A stretch of 64,000 nucleotides of DNA from contig NZ_CP104213.1 of assembly GCF_025244745.1 (NCBI RefSeq), positions 2,418,501 to 2,482,500 on the forward strand, in the 5' to 3' direction. Origin of the DNA: Deinococcus rubellus (GTDB taxonomy: Bacteria; Deinococcota; Deinococci; Deinococcales; Deinococcaceae). Positions 1-7,429 of this stretch are shown piece after piece (the first letter of the stretch is position 1; the number at the start of each line of letters is the position of its first letter). A program made the translations under genes and the position numbers. The notes beneath the pieces were generated by a model. The model did not search any database. It saw only the letters and a program-made list of their open reading frames with translations, and had not been told where the DNA came from.

Positions 1-1875
1 GAGTTTATCCAGGGTGGGCTGGGCCGGAAGCTGCTTCTCGATGCTGCCCAGCGCTGATTTGAGCTTGAGGTTGCCCGCCACCAGCGTCTCCAGCCCACCG
101 CCGAGCGAGGCCGCGCCCGTTGCCAGCTTCTGCGCGCCGCTGCGGGCCTCGCCGGTCTTCTGGGCCAGGGTGGCCGCGCCCTGCTGGAGCTGCTGGCTTC
201 CCGTTGCGAGTGTGGCCGCGCCAGTCGCCAGGGTGGTGGCCCCGGCGCTGAGCCGCTGCGTGCCGATTTTCAGGTCGCCGCTCCTGGCAGCCAACGTCGC
301 TGCTCCCGTCGCCAGGGTTGCAGCCCCGGCCTGCGCCTGGGCCGTTTTCTGGGCCAAGGTCGCCGCACCCTGCTGGAGCTGCTGGCTTCCCGCGTTCAAC
401 TTCGCCGTGCCCACCGCCAGCGTCCCGGCCCCGACGCTGAGTTTCTGGGCCGCGCTTGCCGCCGTGCCGATCTTGGCGGCCAGGTCGCTGCTGCCACCCT
501 GGAGCTGGGCGGCCCCACCTTCAAGCTGCACCAGGCCGCTGCTGAGCGGCGAGGGGGTCGGCGCGTCAAGCACGCCTGCCTTCAGTGCGGCGGCAGACTG
601 ACTGAGCTGCTCTGCTCCCTGGGCCAGCGTGCCCGCGCCGCTCTGGAGCTGGTTCAGGCCACCGGTCAGGGTTGGTAACCCCTTCGCCAGTTGCTGAGCG
701 CCGCCATTGACCTGCGCAGCTCCCGCCGCTAGCGTCTTGCTGCTGGACGCCAGTTGCTGCGCCCCGCCGCCGAGCTGCTTCAGTCCGCCCGAGAGCTGCC
801 CGGCCCCGCTGGAGAGGGACGCCGCGCCCTGCTGGAGCTGGCCCGCGCCGGCACTGAGTTCGGGCAGGCCCGCCGCCAGTTGTCCGGCTCCCATGCTGAG
901 CTGCCTGGCCCCGCTGGTGAGCTGGCCGCTGCTGGCCGCCAGCCTGTCCGCACCCGCGCTGAGCTGGGTCAGCCCGCCCGCCAGTTGACGGCTGCCCTGC
1001 TGGAGCGCGGAGGCTCCTCCTTGCAGCGGCTTGAGCTGTGCCTGACCGGGGGCGGCAGCGCTGAGCTGCCCGATCCCGCTGGAGAGCCGGGCCACGCCGC
1101 CGGTCAACCGACCCACCCCGCCCGACAGATCGCCCGCGCCCTGGGCCAGTTGCTGACCGCCCTGGGCCGCCTGGGCTGCGCTTCCGGCCAGTCGGCTGGC
1201 CCCGCTGCTCAGTTTCTTGCTGCCGTCCACCAGTTGATCCGCGCCGGTCCTGAGCTGCCCGGTCGCGCTACGAATATCCCCAAAGCCCTGCTCCACCTTC
1301 ACCAGCGCTTTCTGCATCTTGTTCCAGCGGGTATCTCCAAGGCTGGCATTGAGCGTGGCAGCCACCTTATCGGTCACCGAAGCGCTCACCCGGCTGGCAA
1401 AGTAACTGGTGCCCTCGGCACTGTAGAGCCGCAGCAGCCCGTGCTCAGCGCTGCTCCCGGCGATGGCCTTACGGCTGAAGTCGGTGGGAATGCTCAGCGC
1501 GAAGTACACCTCTCCCCGGCGCACCGCTGCCTGGGCCGCCGCCTCGCTGGGATAGTCCACGAACTTGACCGGCGGATCGTCGTGTAAGGTCTTGACGAGC
1601 CGCGCGCCAAGGTCGTAGCGCTGGCCCTGAAAGGTGGTGCCCGCGTCGGCGTTGACCAGCGCGGCGGGCAGCTTGTTCAGGTTGCCGTAGGGGTCCCAGA
1701 CGCTCGCCAGATACACCGAGACATAAATTACCGGAACCAGCAAGATGGCCAGGGCCGCCGCCCACATGATCGGCGCGCGCCACAGGCGGCGTTCGCTGGG
1801 CGTGAGGACGCGGAAATCCTGCCCCAGACGGTGGAGTGGCGAACGGCGGACAGGGTTGGGCGCTTGATCAGTCAT
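1..1875 (-). CDS. YhgE/Pip family membrane protein (C-terminus outside window)
   Basis: Reading left from ATG at 1875, 625 codons stay open to the window edge, so the C-terminus is missing. A membrane segment lies near residues 38-58, followed by the VNADAG signature typical of YhgE/Pip proteins at about residues 75-80. The rest is a long run of degenerate repeats built on G-A-x-x-L and Q-L-x-x-G, the hallmark of the family's extracytoplasmic region. Family members resemble ABC-2 permeases and phage-infection proteins; their transport role is poorly defined. The gene is divergent from a TetR regulator 142 bp away, an arrangement common for YhgE genes and suggesting direct repression. The family call is secure, the function is not. 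Confidence 0.85.
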   Translation of the reverse strand, partial: MTDQAPNPVRRSPLHRLGQDFRVLTPSERRLWRAPIMWAAALAILLVPVIYVSVYLASVWDPYGNLNKLPAALVNADAGTTFQGQRYDLGARLVKTLHDDPPVKFVDYPSEAAAQAAVRRGEVYFALSIPTDFSRKAIAGSSAEHGLLRLYSAEGTSYFASRVSASVTDKVAATLNASLGDTRWNKMQKALVKVEQGFGDIRSATGQLRTGADQLVDGSKKLSSGASRLAGSAAQAAQGGQQLAQGAGDLSGGVGRLTGGVARLSSGIGQLSAAAPGQAQLKPLQGGASALQQGSRQLAGGLTQLSAGADRLAASSGQLTSGARQLSMGAGQLAAGLPELSAGAGQLQQGAASLSSGAGQLSGGLKQLGGGAQQLASSSKTLAAGAAQVNGGAQQLAKGLPTLTGGLNQLQSGAGTLAQGAEQLSQSAAALKAGVLDAPTPSPLSSGLVQLEGGAAQLQGGSSDLAAKIGTAASAAQKLSVGAGTLAVGTAKLNAGSQQLQQGAATLAQKTAQAQAGAATLATGAATLAARSGDLKIGTQRLSAGATTLATGAATLATGSQQLQQGAATLAQKTGEARSGAQKLATGAASLGGGLETLVAGNLKLKSALGSIEKQLPAQPTLDKL

Positions 1876-1934
1876 GAAGTTCCTCAGGAGATGGGCAGCA
1901 GAGATGCCCGGCTGCCCCCAAGTCTGCCGCTCTA

Positions 1935-1996
1935 TTGACGCTGTGTCAAGTAGACATACCGTCAAATATACACAGCGTCAAGTGACGTAGCGTCAA
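1935..1996. promoter_or_regulatory. Four tandem operator-like 15-mers between yhgE-like and tetR genes
   Basis: Four copies of a 15-mer related to TTGACGCTRTGTCAA lie at 1935-1949 (plus orientation) and 1951-1965, 1967-1981 and 1982-1996 (minus orientation), at 15-16 bp steps. The first copy and the core of the last (TGACG-TAG-CGTCA, 1983-1995) are inverted repeats, as expected for a dimeric TetR repressor. The last copy overlaps the likely -35 region of the tetR promoter. Probable autoregulatory and divergent operator; binding by this TetR is inferred. Confidence 0.65.
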
Positions 1997-2010
1997 CCTT
2001 CTGCTAAACT
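1982..2010 (+). promoter_or_regulatory. Leaderless promoter of the TetR gene
   Basis: GTGACG at 1982-1987 and TAAACT at 2005-2010 are separated by 17 bp. The -10 box ends 7 nt before the ATG at 2018 and no Shine-Dalgarno sequence is present, so the transcript is probably leaderless. Confidence 0.55.
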
Positions 2011-2017
2011 CCTGTCT

Positions 2018-2629
2018 ATGACCGGTCCCGCACTTCACAAGCGCCTGGCGGCAGAAGACCGGCGGAGACAGATTCTGGAAGCCGCCGCCGAGCTGTTCGT
2101 GGCGCGCGGCTTCGAGGCTGTCACCATGACTGACCTGGCCCAGATGCTGCACGTCTCGCGGCCCACCATGTACACCTATTTCGCCTCGCCCGAAGCGGTA
2201 CTCGACGTGCTGCTGGGCGAGCGGCTCCAGGCGTTCTGGACCGGGCTGGAGGAGCAGCTCACGCGGCTGCTGCCCCCGGCGACCTCGCCACTGCCACCGC
2301 AGCTGCCGCCGCACCTGTTCTCGTCGCTGCTGACTTTTCTGGTGGGCGAGCGCGCGACCCTCTCGCTGCTGCACTGCGGCGGTGGCCCGGCCTTTCAGCA
2401 CCGGAGGCTGGCCTTCCTCGACGAACTGGCCGCCCGGCTGGCAACGTTGCGGCCCGACGTGCGGCGCTCGCCCTACCTGCTGATGCTGCTCACCCAGCTA
2501 CTGGGCAGCGTGGCGTTGCGGGTGACCCTGCTGCCGCCCGATCAGCCGGATGCACTGGCCGAGGCCCTCGACGCCTTCGTGCGCGGCGGCTCAGCCATGT
2601 TGCTGGAAGGTGGCGCGACGGAGGGGTGA
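2018..2629 (+). CDS. TetR/AcrR family transcriptional regulator
   Basis: This 203-residue protein has the usual TetR length. Its N-terminal third carries the helix-turn-helix region: RRRQILEAAAELF, then GFEAVTMTDLAQ and a recognition helix around VSRPTMYTYFASPEAVL (about residues 17-65). The C-terminal ligand-binding part is leucine-rich and not informative about the ligand. It is divergent from the YhgE/Pip gene, and the region between them holds four tandem operator-like repeats, so it probably represses that gene and itself. The ATG lies just after a -10 box, supporting a leaderless start. Confidence 0.9.
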   Translation: MTGPALHKRLAAEDRRRQILEAAAELFVARGFEAVTMTDLAQMLHVSRPTMYTYFASPEAVLDVLLGERLQAFWTGLEEQLTRLLPPATSPLPPQLPPHLFSSLLTFLVGERATLSLLHCGGGPAFQHRRLAFLDELAARLATLRPDVRRSPYLLMLLTQLLGSVALRVTLLPPDQPDALAEALDAFVRGGSAMLLEGGATEG

Positions 2630-2668
2630 GGTCGCCGGAACCATTGGTGCTGGAGGCAGGAAACGAAA

Positions 2669-2689
2669 AAACCCGCACTGGGCGGGTTT
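2669..2689 (+). terminator. Rho-independent terminator after tetR
   Basis: An 8-bp perfect stem (AAACCCGC with GCGGGTTT) and 5-nt loop are followed by a T-rich tail (TTTCTTTTCTT). Confidence 0.85.
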
Positions 2690-2796
2690 CTTTTCTTCGG
2701 TACTGTTCTGGATCCAGAGACCGGATCTGGGTGGTAACTCAGGAGAGAATGAATGATGAAGAAAGAGATCACGGTCTATCGTCCATATTTCATTTC

Positions 2797-2979
2797 TCAA
2801 AAATAGGCTTCGCTGTTCTGCTCTAAAACGATCTTGCCTGTACCGTAGATCTTGCAGTCTTCAAAAATAATCTCAGGAATTACATTGTTGCCGAAGTGTA
2901 GATGACAATCATCAAAAAATAAGGCGCTATGAGCAAGATACAAACAGTTCGTCTGAATCTTAATCTGCGATCTGCTTCG
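2797..2979 (-). pseudogene. AT-rich C-terminal gene remnant, family unknown
   Basis: On the minus strand a 60-codon open frame ends in TGA at 2797 and is closed upstream by TAA at 2982. It has no convincing start codon. The translation looks protein-like, with alternating hydrophobic strands such as ALFFDDCHLHFG and PEIIFEDCKIYGTGK, resembling a beta-rich C-terminus. The 2.75-3.05 kb segment is clearly more AT-rich than its neighbours, consistent with imported and decayed DNA. No family recognised; it could be a chance open frame. Confidence 0.35.
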
Positions 2980-3031
2980 TTAGGAAGAAAAAGACATGTA
3001 AAAACTCTGGTATCTCAGTAGCGAATACAAA

Positions 3032-3053
3032 AAGCCTCTGATTGAGTGGGCTT
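3032..3053 (-). terminator. Probable terminator of the DUF347 gene
   Basis: On the minus strand AAGCC pairs with GGCTT around a 12-nt loop and is followed by a T run (plus-strand A run 3029-3033), just past the stop at 3061. The stem is short. Confidence 0.45.
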
Positions 3054-3060
3054 CAGTCGT

Positions 3061-3855
3061 TCAGATGCTGTCGGCAGCCTGAATCTGGTCCCGGTGCGTA
3101 CTGGTAAGATAAACGATCACTGCTCCAATCAGAACCAGGAAAATGGCGCTGGTTGTCAGGGTGCCGAGGGCCAAGCCGCCCGCATCTTTGGGCTGAGAGA
3201 GAAAGTCGCCAATGGACGCACCGAGAGGCCGGGTCAGGATGTAAGCGATCCAGAAGGCCAGCACGGCGTTCAACCGCAAGGCTGGGTGGGCCAGCGCCAC
3301 CAACACGATAACGCCGCCAAAAATCAGGGCTGAAGGCCAGTACCCCAACGCCAGCTTCTCAGCCACCAGGTCGCCCGTGGCCGTGCCCAGCGCAAAGGTG
3401 AACAGCACCGCCAGCCAGTAAAAGGTCTCGCGCTTGAAAGTAAAAATGCTGTGGATAGACAGCGTCTTTTCGCTGGCGTACCAGGCAGCAAACGTTGCGG
3501 CCAGCGCCACCGAGAAAATGCCGCTGGAGACCCACAGGCTGATGCCGAAATTGTCGGTCATGTTGTCAGTGATCAGGGTACCCACCACGCTGATGAGCAT
3601 CACGGCCAGCCAGTAGACCACCGGCACGTAACCCCGCAACCGGAACTGAATCGCCAAGACCGCCGCGAGCAGCACGCCCATGATCAGAGTGGTACCGGTC
3701 AGACCCAGATTCAGATTGGTATTCAGGAAATCCGCTGCCGTCTCGCCAATGGTGGTGCACAAGATCTTGATGATCCAGAAAAACAGGGTGACTTCCGGCA
3801 CCTTGCAGAGCATGGTCTTGAGGGCGGCGTTCTGATCCAGGGTTCCTAAGCTCAT
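3061..3855 (-). CDS. DUF347 / COG4705 multi-pass membrane protein (paralogue A)
   Basis: This 264-residue polytopic protein contains four repeats of the COG4705 pattern. Each is a hydrophobic helix ending in a G-x-x-x-x-D element: FFWIIKILCTTIGETAADF, YWLAVMLISVVGTLITDN, FYWLAVLFTFALGTATGDL and LAFWIAYILTRPLGASIGDF. The acidic residues in membrane helices suggest ion or small-solute handling, but no substrate can be read. The start at 3855 is chosen over an upstream ATG at 3894 because GAGGAG lies 6-7 nt before it. A direct-repeat promoter (3903-3934) lies upstream and is shared with paralogue B at 7430. Confidence 0.85.
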   Translation of the reverse strand: MSLGTLDQNAALKTMLCKVPEVTLFFWIIKILCTTIGETAADFLNTNLNLGLTGTTLIMGVLLAAVLAIQFRLRGYVPVVYWLAVMLISVVGTLITDNMTDNFGISLWVSSGIFSVALAATFAAWYASEKTLSIHSIFTFKRETFYWLAVLFTFALGTATGDLVAEKLALGYWPSALIFGGVIVLVALAHPALRLNAVLAFWIAYILTRPLGASIGDFLSQPKDAGGLALGTLTTSAIFLVLIGAVIVYLTSTHRDQIQAADSI

Positions 3856-3902
3856 ATGGGTCTCCTCTGGGCTGCTCAGTAATAGGCAGCACATTCAGGC
3901 CT

Positions 3903-3934
3903 AGCTTAGAAAGAATTGGTAAAGGCACGGTATA
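3903..3934 (-). promoter_or_regulatory. Box-1 promoter of DUF347 paralogue A
   Basis: On the minus strand TATACC (3934-3929), N5, TTTACC (3923-3918), N9, then the -10 TAAGCT (3908-3903). Same geometry as the other box-1 promoters. Confidence 0.65.
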
Positions 3935-4094
3935 GAGCAAAGCTCACGCCGAAAAGATTCGAATGGCCCAGAAGCTCCAATAACGGGTAGCAAAAGCTAC
4001 AAAGAATTCAACTGCACTTCGTTATGATTTCGGAATAGGTCGCTTGAACAGAAACTGCGTCAACTCGAGCAACCGAAGCTTGAAATAAGCGGAT

Positions 4095-4126
4095 TATACC
4101 TGAACTTTATGTTGATGCTTTAGGCT
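4095..4126 (+). promoter_or_regulatory. Box-1 promoter of the fasciclin gene
   Basis: TATACC (4095-4100), N5, TTTATG (4106-4111), N9, -10 TAGGCT (4121-4126). The second half-site is imperfect but spacing is exact. Confidence 0.6.
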
Positions 4127-4149
4127 TCTTGAGTAGGACAGGAGAAATC

Positions 4150-4620
4150 ATGAAAAGTGCAACTGTAGTTATATTTGCGGCCCTCGCTCTCGGCAGCGCT
4201 TCGGCTCAGGGTACGGATACCATCGCCGCCATCGTCACCAAAGACGCGCAGTTCAGCACCCTGCTCGCGGCCCTCAAGGCGGCGGGCCTGGACACGACGC
4301 TGGCAGGCAAGGGGCCGTTCACGGTGTTCGCACCGACCAACGCGGCCTTCGCCAAAATTCCCAAAGCCACGCTCGACGCCCTGCTCAAGAACAAAAAAGA
4401 GCTGATCAAAGTGCTGACCTACCACGTGGTCGCGGGCGACGTCATGGCCGCCCAGGTCGTCAAGATGAAGTCCGCCAAGACCCTGGAAGGTTCCAGCGTC
4501 AAAATCAACGTGATGGGCAAGAACGTGATGGTGGATAAGGCCAACGTCACCAAGACGGATATCAAAGCGTCCAACGGCGTCATTCACGTCATTGACACGG
4601 TGCTGATGCCGAAAATGTAA
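4150..4620 (+). CDS. Secreted fasciclin (FAS1) domain protein
   Basis: A 156-residue protein with a short signal peptide (cleavage likely after GSASA, residues 14-18) and a single FAS1 domain. FAS1 landmarks are the [11 protein letters not shown] segment near residue 57 and the YHVV segment near 93, ending with the typical [16 protein letters not shown]1 proteins are extracellular adhesion or binding modules. The ATG at 4150 is preferred over one at 4129 because AGGAG sits five nt before it. The gene stands alone between a box-1 promoter and a strong bidirectional terminator. Confidence 0.92.
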   Translation: MKSATVVIFAALALGSASAQGTDTIAAIVTKDAQFSTLLAALKAAGLDTTLAGKGPFTVFAPTNAAFAKIPKATLDALLKNKKELIKVLTYHVVAGDVMAAQVVKMKSAKTLEGSSVKINVMGKNVMVDKANVTKTDIKASNGVIHVIDTVLMPKM

Positions 4621-4634
4621 ACCGCCCCATCCAA

Positions 4635-4673
4635 AAACCGCCCGCTTCCCAACTTTGTGGAAGCGGGCGGTTT
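4635..4673. terminator. Bidirectional terminator between fasciclin and YncE-like genes
   Basis: A perfect 15-bp stem (4635-4649 with 4659-4673), 9-nt loop, A run before and TTT after, lying between two convergent genes. Confidence 0.9.
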
Positions 4674-4683
4674 CGTGTGGGGC

Positions 4684-5742
4684 TCAGCGGTAATTTCCGG
4701 TATGGCCGAGCGAATACCGTCCGGGCTGCGGAAAGAAGGTCAGACCGTGCGGCCCGTTGCCAACTTTGACGCTCTTCAGAAGTTTGCCGCTTCTGGTATC
4801 AAAGACGTACACCACGTTGCTGCGCCGCCCGGAGAGCCACAGTTGCTTGCCGTTTGCCGAGACGCTGCCCATATCAGGACTGCCGCCGCCGGGAATACGC
4901 CACTTGGCAATGAGCTTGCGGGTCGCAAAATTCAGCACGCTGACACTGCCCTCATCCCGGTTCGAGATATAGAGTTCCTTGGCGTTCCGGCTGGGATACA
5001 GGCCGTGTGCGCCCTTACCGGTGGCAATAAAGCCGACTTTTTTCGGGACTGATCCAGACCCGTCAATGAGATACACACCATTGGCCATCATGTCCGCCAC
5101 GTAATAGACCTTGCCGTCCGGCGCAATTCGCACGTCCTGCGGCATGCCGCCGATGTGCAGCTTGCCGGTCACTTTGCGGGCGGAGAGATCAATCTTGAGC
5201 AGATCGCCGCTGAACTCGCAGGCCGCCAGCACCCGCTTTCCATTTGGACTGAAATCCATATGGTTGATGCCCTTGCACGGCACCGCGATGGAAAAGACCC
5301 GTTTCATGCTGCCCACTGCCAGAAAGTCCAGCCGCGCTTGGTTCTCGGCCACCACCACCGCGTACTGACCGTCAGGCGTGAAATACAGGTTGTAAGGGTC
5401 AGGCGTGGGAATCGGTTTGCCCACCTTACCAGTGCGCGGATCAATCGGCGTCAAGGATTGCCGCCCTTTGTCACTGGCGACATACAGGGTTTTGAGGTCG
5501 TGAGAGGCCACCACGTGTTGCGGCTCACGGTCAACTTTGAACGTTCGCAGCACCTTGAAGGTCTGGGGGTCAATCACGCTGACAGTGCTGTCTAGACCGT
5601 TGGGAACATAGACGCGGGTCGGAACGCCTTTGACGGCTGAGCTGAACCTCCCCACGCCGGTGTGGGCGTAGAGATTGAGAGCCAGCGACTGCCCCAGCAA
5701 AGCGGTCATCATCAGGCCCGCCACGCGCCGCAGGTGGCTCAT
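4684..5742 (-). CDS. Secreted YncE-like seven-bladed beta-propeller protein
   Basis: This 352-residue protein has a signal peptide (hydrophobic residues about 8-25) and YVTN/YncE-type propeller repeats. Recurrent blades include VYVPNGLDSTVSVIDP, LYVASDKGRQSLTPIDP and LYISNRDEGSVSVLN. Such proteins are periplasmic or surface binding scaffolds; no catalytic residues are evident. Its ATG overlaps the TGA of the PEBP-like gene upstream (ATGA), so the two form an operon under the box-1 promoter at 6249-6280. Confidence 0.85.
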   Translation of the reverse strand: MSHLRRVAGLMMTALLGQSLALNLYAHTGVGRFSSAVKGVPTRVYVPNGLDSTVSVIDPQTFKVLRTFKVDREPQHVVASHDLKTLYVASDKGRQSLTPIDPRTGKVGKPIPTPDPYNLYFTPDGQYAVVVAENQARLDFLAVGSMKRVFSIAVPCKGINHMDFSPNGKRVLAACEFSGDLLKIDLSARKVTGKLHIGGMPQDVRIAPDGKVYYVADMMANGVYLIDGSGSVPKKVGFIATGKGAHGLYPSRNAKELYISNRDEGSVSVLNFATRKLIAKWRIPGGGSPDMGSVSANGKQLWLSGRRSNVVYVFDTRSGKLLKSVKVGNGPHGLTFFPQPGRYSLGHTGNYR

Positions 5743-6242
5743 TTGACTGGCCAGACCAAGTGGGCTTTGGCTTCCTGAAGCTTGTGGCGCTTGATGGCCG
5801 AGTGCAACGTTTGCAGCGGCGCACCGGCAGGTATGTTGAGCGAGGCGACGTTCAGCGCGTAGTAGTCGATGTAAACGTCATGCCTGCCTTTGGAGCAAAT
5901 CGCCGTGTAGCCCGCTTGATTGGCTTCGTTGGTCGCTGCTTTGCCGCCTGCGACACTCAGCGCATTCGCGGACGCCGCTTTGAGCTGGGTCGTTCCCAGG
6001 GGCAAGTCAAAGACCAGCCATCTTCCGCTGAGGCTGCTGGGGCGCTGATCCCAGAAGATGATGGCGTAACTTTTGGTGCCGCTCGGCGGCGTGCCAGAGA
6101 ACTTGAGGACAGGTGTGGTGGCCGAGCCGCACTTGAGGGCCGTATCGCTGGCGGAGAGCGCCACCTGAAAGGAGGTGGCAGAAGCTTGGGAACCGCCAAG
6201 GACGCCTATCATCACGCCCGACATCCAGTTTCTTGTTTTCAC
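5739..6242 (-). CDS. Secreted PEBP / YbhB-like (Raf kinase inhibitor-like) protein
   Basis: A protein of about 167 residues with a signal peptide (cleavage likely after SQASA) and the PEBP-type core: a substrate-pocket segment around FSGTPPSGTKSYAIIFWDQ and a C-terminal half ending in HLVWPVK. PEBP proteins bind anionic ligands; the bacterial role is unclear. The reading frame extends to GTG at 6248, but the predicted -10 box occupies 6249-6254, so a leaderless start at GTG 6242, just at the expected transcription start, is more likely. It overlaps the downstream YncE-like gene by 4 nt. Confidence 0.7.
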   Translation of the reverse strand: MKTRNWMSGVMIGVLGGSQASATSFQVALSASDTALKCGSATTPVLKFSGTPPSGTKSYAIIFWDQRPSSLSGRWLVFDLPLGTTQLKAASANALSVAGGKAATNEANQAGYTAICSKGRHDVYIDYYALNVASLNIPAGAPLQTLHSAIKRHKLQEAKAHLVWPVK

Positions 6243-6248
6243 GGTCAC

Positions 6249-6280
6249 ATAGTGGCGGTTTGAGGTAAAGACCCGGTATA
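6249..6280 (-). promoter_or_regulatory. Box-1 promoter of the PEBP-YncE operon
   Basis: On the minus strand TATACC (6280-6275), N5, TTTACC (6269-6264), N9, -10 CACTAT (6254-6249). Transcription would begin at about 6242, where GTG starts the coding frame. Confidence 0.6.
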
Positions 6281-6320
6281 GCCAGCAAACCTGCTTTACA
6301 CCTTCAGGTTTAAATCTCGG

Positions 6321-6363
6321 TATAAGCGTGCTATACGGCTTTTAAACCCTTTAGGTCTACAAC
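6321..6363 (+). promoter_or_regulatory. Box-1 promoter with three half-sites before the 137-aa secreted protein gene
   Basis: TATAAG (6321), TATACG (6332) and TAAACC (6343) follow one another at exactly 11-bp steps. N9 later comes TACAAC (6358-6363) as a weak -10. Confidence 0.6.
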
Positions 6364-6386
6364 TTGAGGCGTAAAGGAGAACCACC

Positions 6387-6800
6387 ATGAATAAGCTGAT
6401 CCTGACCGCCATTCTGCCCTTCGCTGCCGCTCTGCCACTGGCCTCTGCCGCCGCACCCACATCTGCTTTTCCGCCGCCTGCCATCGTATCGGGCGGCAGC
6501 ACTCCCGTCGGGGAGCATGCCCTGTATACCGAGAGCAACTGGGAACGGATTTCCCTGCCCGCTGAGGCCCTCAGCAAGTTGGGCAACCTGAGAGCCGTGC
6601 GGCTCACCACCCAGCACCTGCCGAGCAACGTGCATGTGGCGCTGAGCCTCAACAGCGGCCCGATCAACACCATCGGACTGAACATCTGGCGCGGTACCAA
6701 GACCGAAGGTGTCTACCAGAACGGCTTGTTCACCCTGACCAATCCCCTGACTGGGGCCAGTTACACCTTTGAGAAAATGGTCATTGGCAGCGCACGGTAA
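6387..6800 (+). CDS. Small secreted protein of unknown function
   Basis: A 137-residue protein with a clear signal peptide (residues 1-22, ending in ASAAA). The mature part is rich in Ser, Thr and Leu, with no cysteines and no recognised domain; it probably folds as a beta-sandwich-like exported protein. AAAGGAG lies eight nt before the ATG, fixing the start. It has its own box-1 promoter and terminator, so it is monocistronic. I do not recognise the family. Confidence 0.8.
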   Translation: MNKLILTAILPFAAALPLASAAAPTSAFPPPAIVSGGSTPVGEHALYTESNWERISLPAEALSKLGNLRAVRLTTQHLPSNVHVALSLNSGPINTIGLNIWRGTKTEGVYQNGLFTLTNPLTGASYTFEKMVIGSAR

Positions 6801-6821
6801 AGCAAATCGGAAGTCAACGAG

Positions 6822-6852
6822 AGAGGCGGCGTCCATAACGGGCGTCGCCTCT
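6822..6852 (+). terminator. Terminator after the 137-aa secreted protein gene
   Basis: A 13-bp stem with two imperfect pairs (6822-6834 with 6840-6852) is followed by TTT. Confidence 0.75.
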
Positions 6853-6865
6853 TTTCACGTCTTGT

Positions 6866-7348
6866 TCAGCGCAGTGGGAAACTCATCCGCACTTCTAGAC
6901 GCGGCACTGCGCCGACCCGCAGCACGCCCTCCACGGTGGTGCCGCCGCTGAGTGTGGTGCCCACAATGCCGTGAATATTGGCCAGAAAGAGTGGCGAGAG
7001 AACGATGCCCGGAAAGCTGCTGCCGTGATCGACAAAATCAAAGACCACGCCCGAACCCGCGCCCAGACCGATATAAAAAGCGTCGTAGCGCTGGATGAGG
7101 GCCACATCCAGCAAAATATCCGGCACGCCGCCCAGCTCAAGGTTGCCCTCCAGATTGCCGCGCAGCCGCAAATCGCCAGCGGCGTTGAAAGGCGTAGCCA
7201 CCGTCAAATGGGCACCAACGCCGACCAGAGACGTGGTGGCGCTGGCTTGAAGCCCCAAACTGACCTGCGCGGCCTGCACAGGAAGCGCACAGTTACCCAG
7301 CACGGCAAAAGAAACGAGCAAACGGCGACCCGCAGAAAGTAGTGACAT
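6866..7348 (-). CDS. Exported protein of unknown function, outer-membrane-like composition
   Basis: A 160-residue protein with a signal peptide (hydrophobic residues about 9-25, cleavage near PVQAA). The mature sequence alternates polar and hydrophobic residues with many Gly (GLGAGSGVVFDF, GIVGTTLSGG) and ends in Phe-Pro-Leu-Arg, a pattern seen in small beta-barrel or beta-rich envelope proteins. No named domain recognised. On the minus strand TAGAAT lies 6 nt before the ATG, suggesting a leaderless start. It is divergent from DUF347 paralogue B. Confidence 0.7.
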   Translation of the reverse strand: MSLLSAGRRLLVSFAVLGNCALPVQAAQVSLGLQASATTSLVGVGAHLTVATPFNAAGDLRLRGNLEGNLELGGVPDILLDVALIQRYDAFYIGLGAGSGVVFDFVDHGSSFPGIVLSPLFLANIHGIVGTTLSGGTTVEGVLRVGAVPRLEVRMSFPLR

Positions 7349-7385
7349 TTCGTCATTCTAGGAGACGGAGTCAACACGCTGCCGC

Positions 7386-7417
7386 TATACCTCAACGTTA
7401 ACTGCTCTTTTTAAGCT
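7386..7417 (+). promoter_or_regulatory. Box-1 promoter of DUF347 paralogue B
   Basis: TATACC (7386-7391), N5, GTTAAC (7397-7402), N9, -10 TAAGCT (7412-7417). The -10 is identical to that of paralogue A. Confidence 0.6.
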
Positions 7418-7429
7418 GCCAGTCGTGAC

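Noticed and set aside
14..1260. Apparent tandem DNA repeats (GGCG/CTGG-rich) suggestive of a repeat array
   Set aside because: They encode the degenerate G-A-x-x-L repeats of the YhgE/Pip protein; no CRISPR-like identical repeat and unique spacer pattern.
754..1587. 277-codon plus-strand open frame at the window start
   Set aside because: Opposite strand of the YhgE/Pip repeat region; the minus-strand frame has the family signature and a start with proper context.
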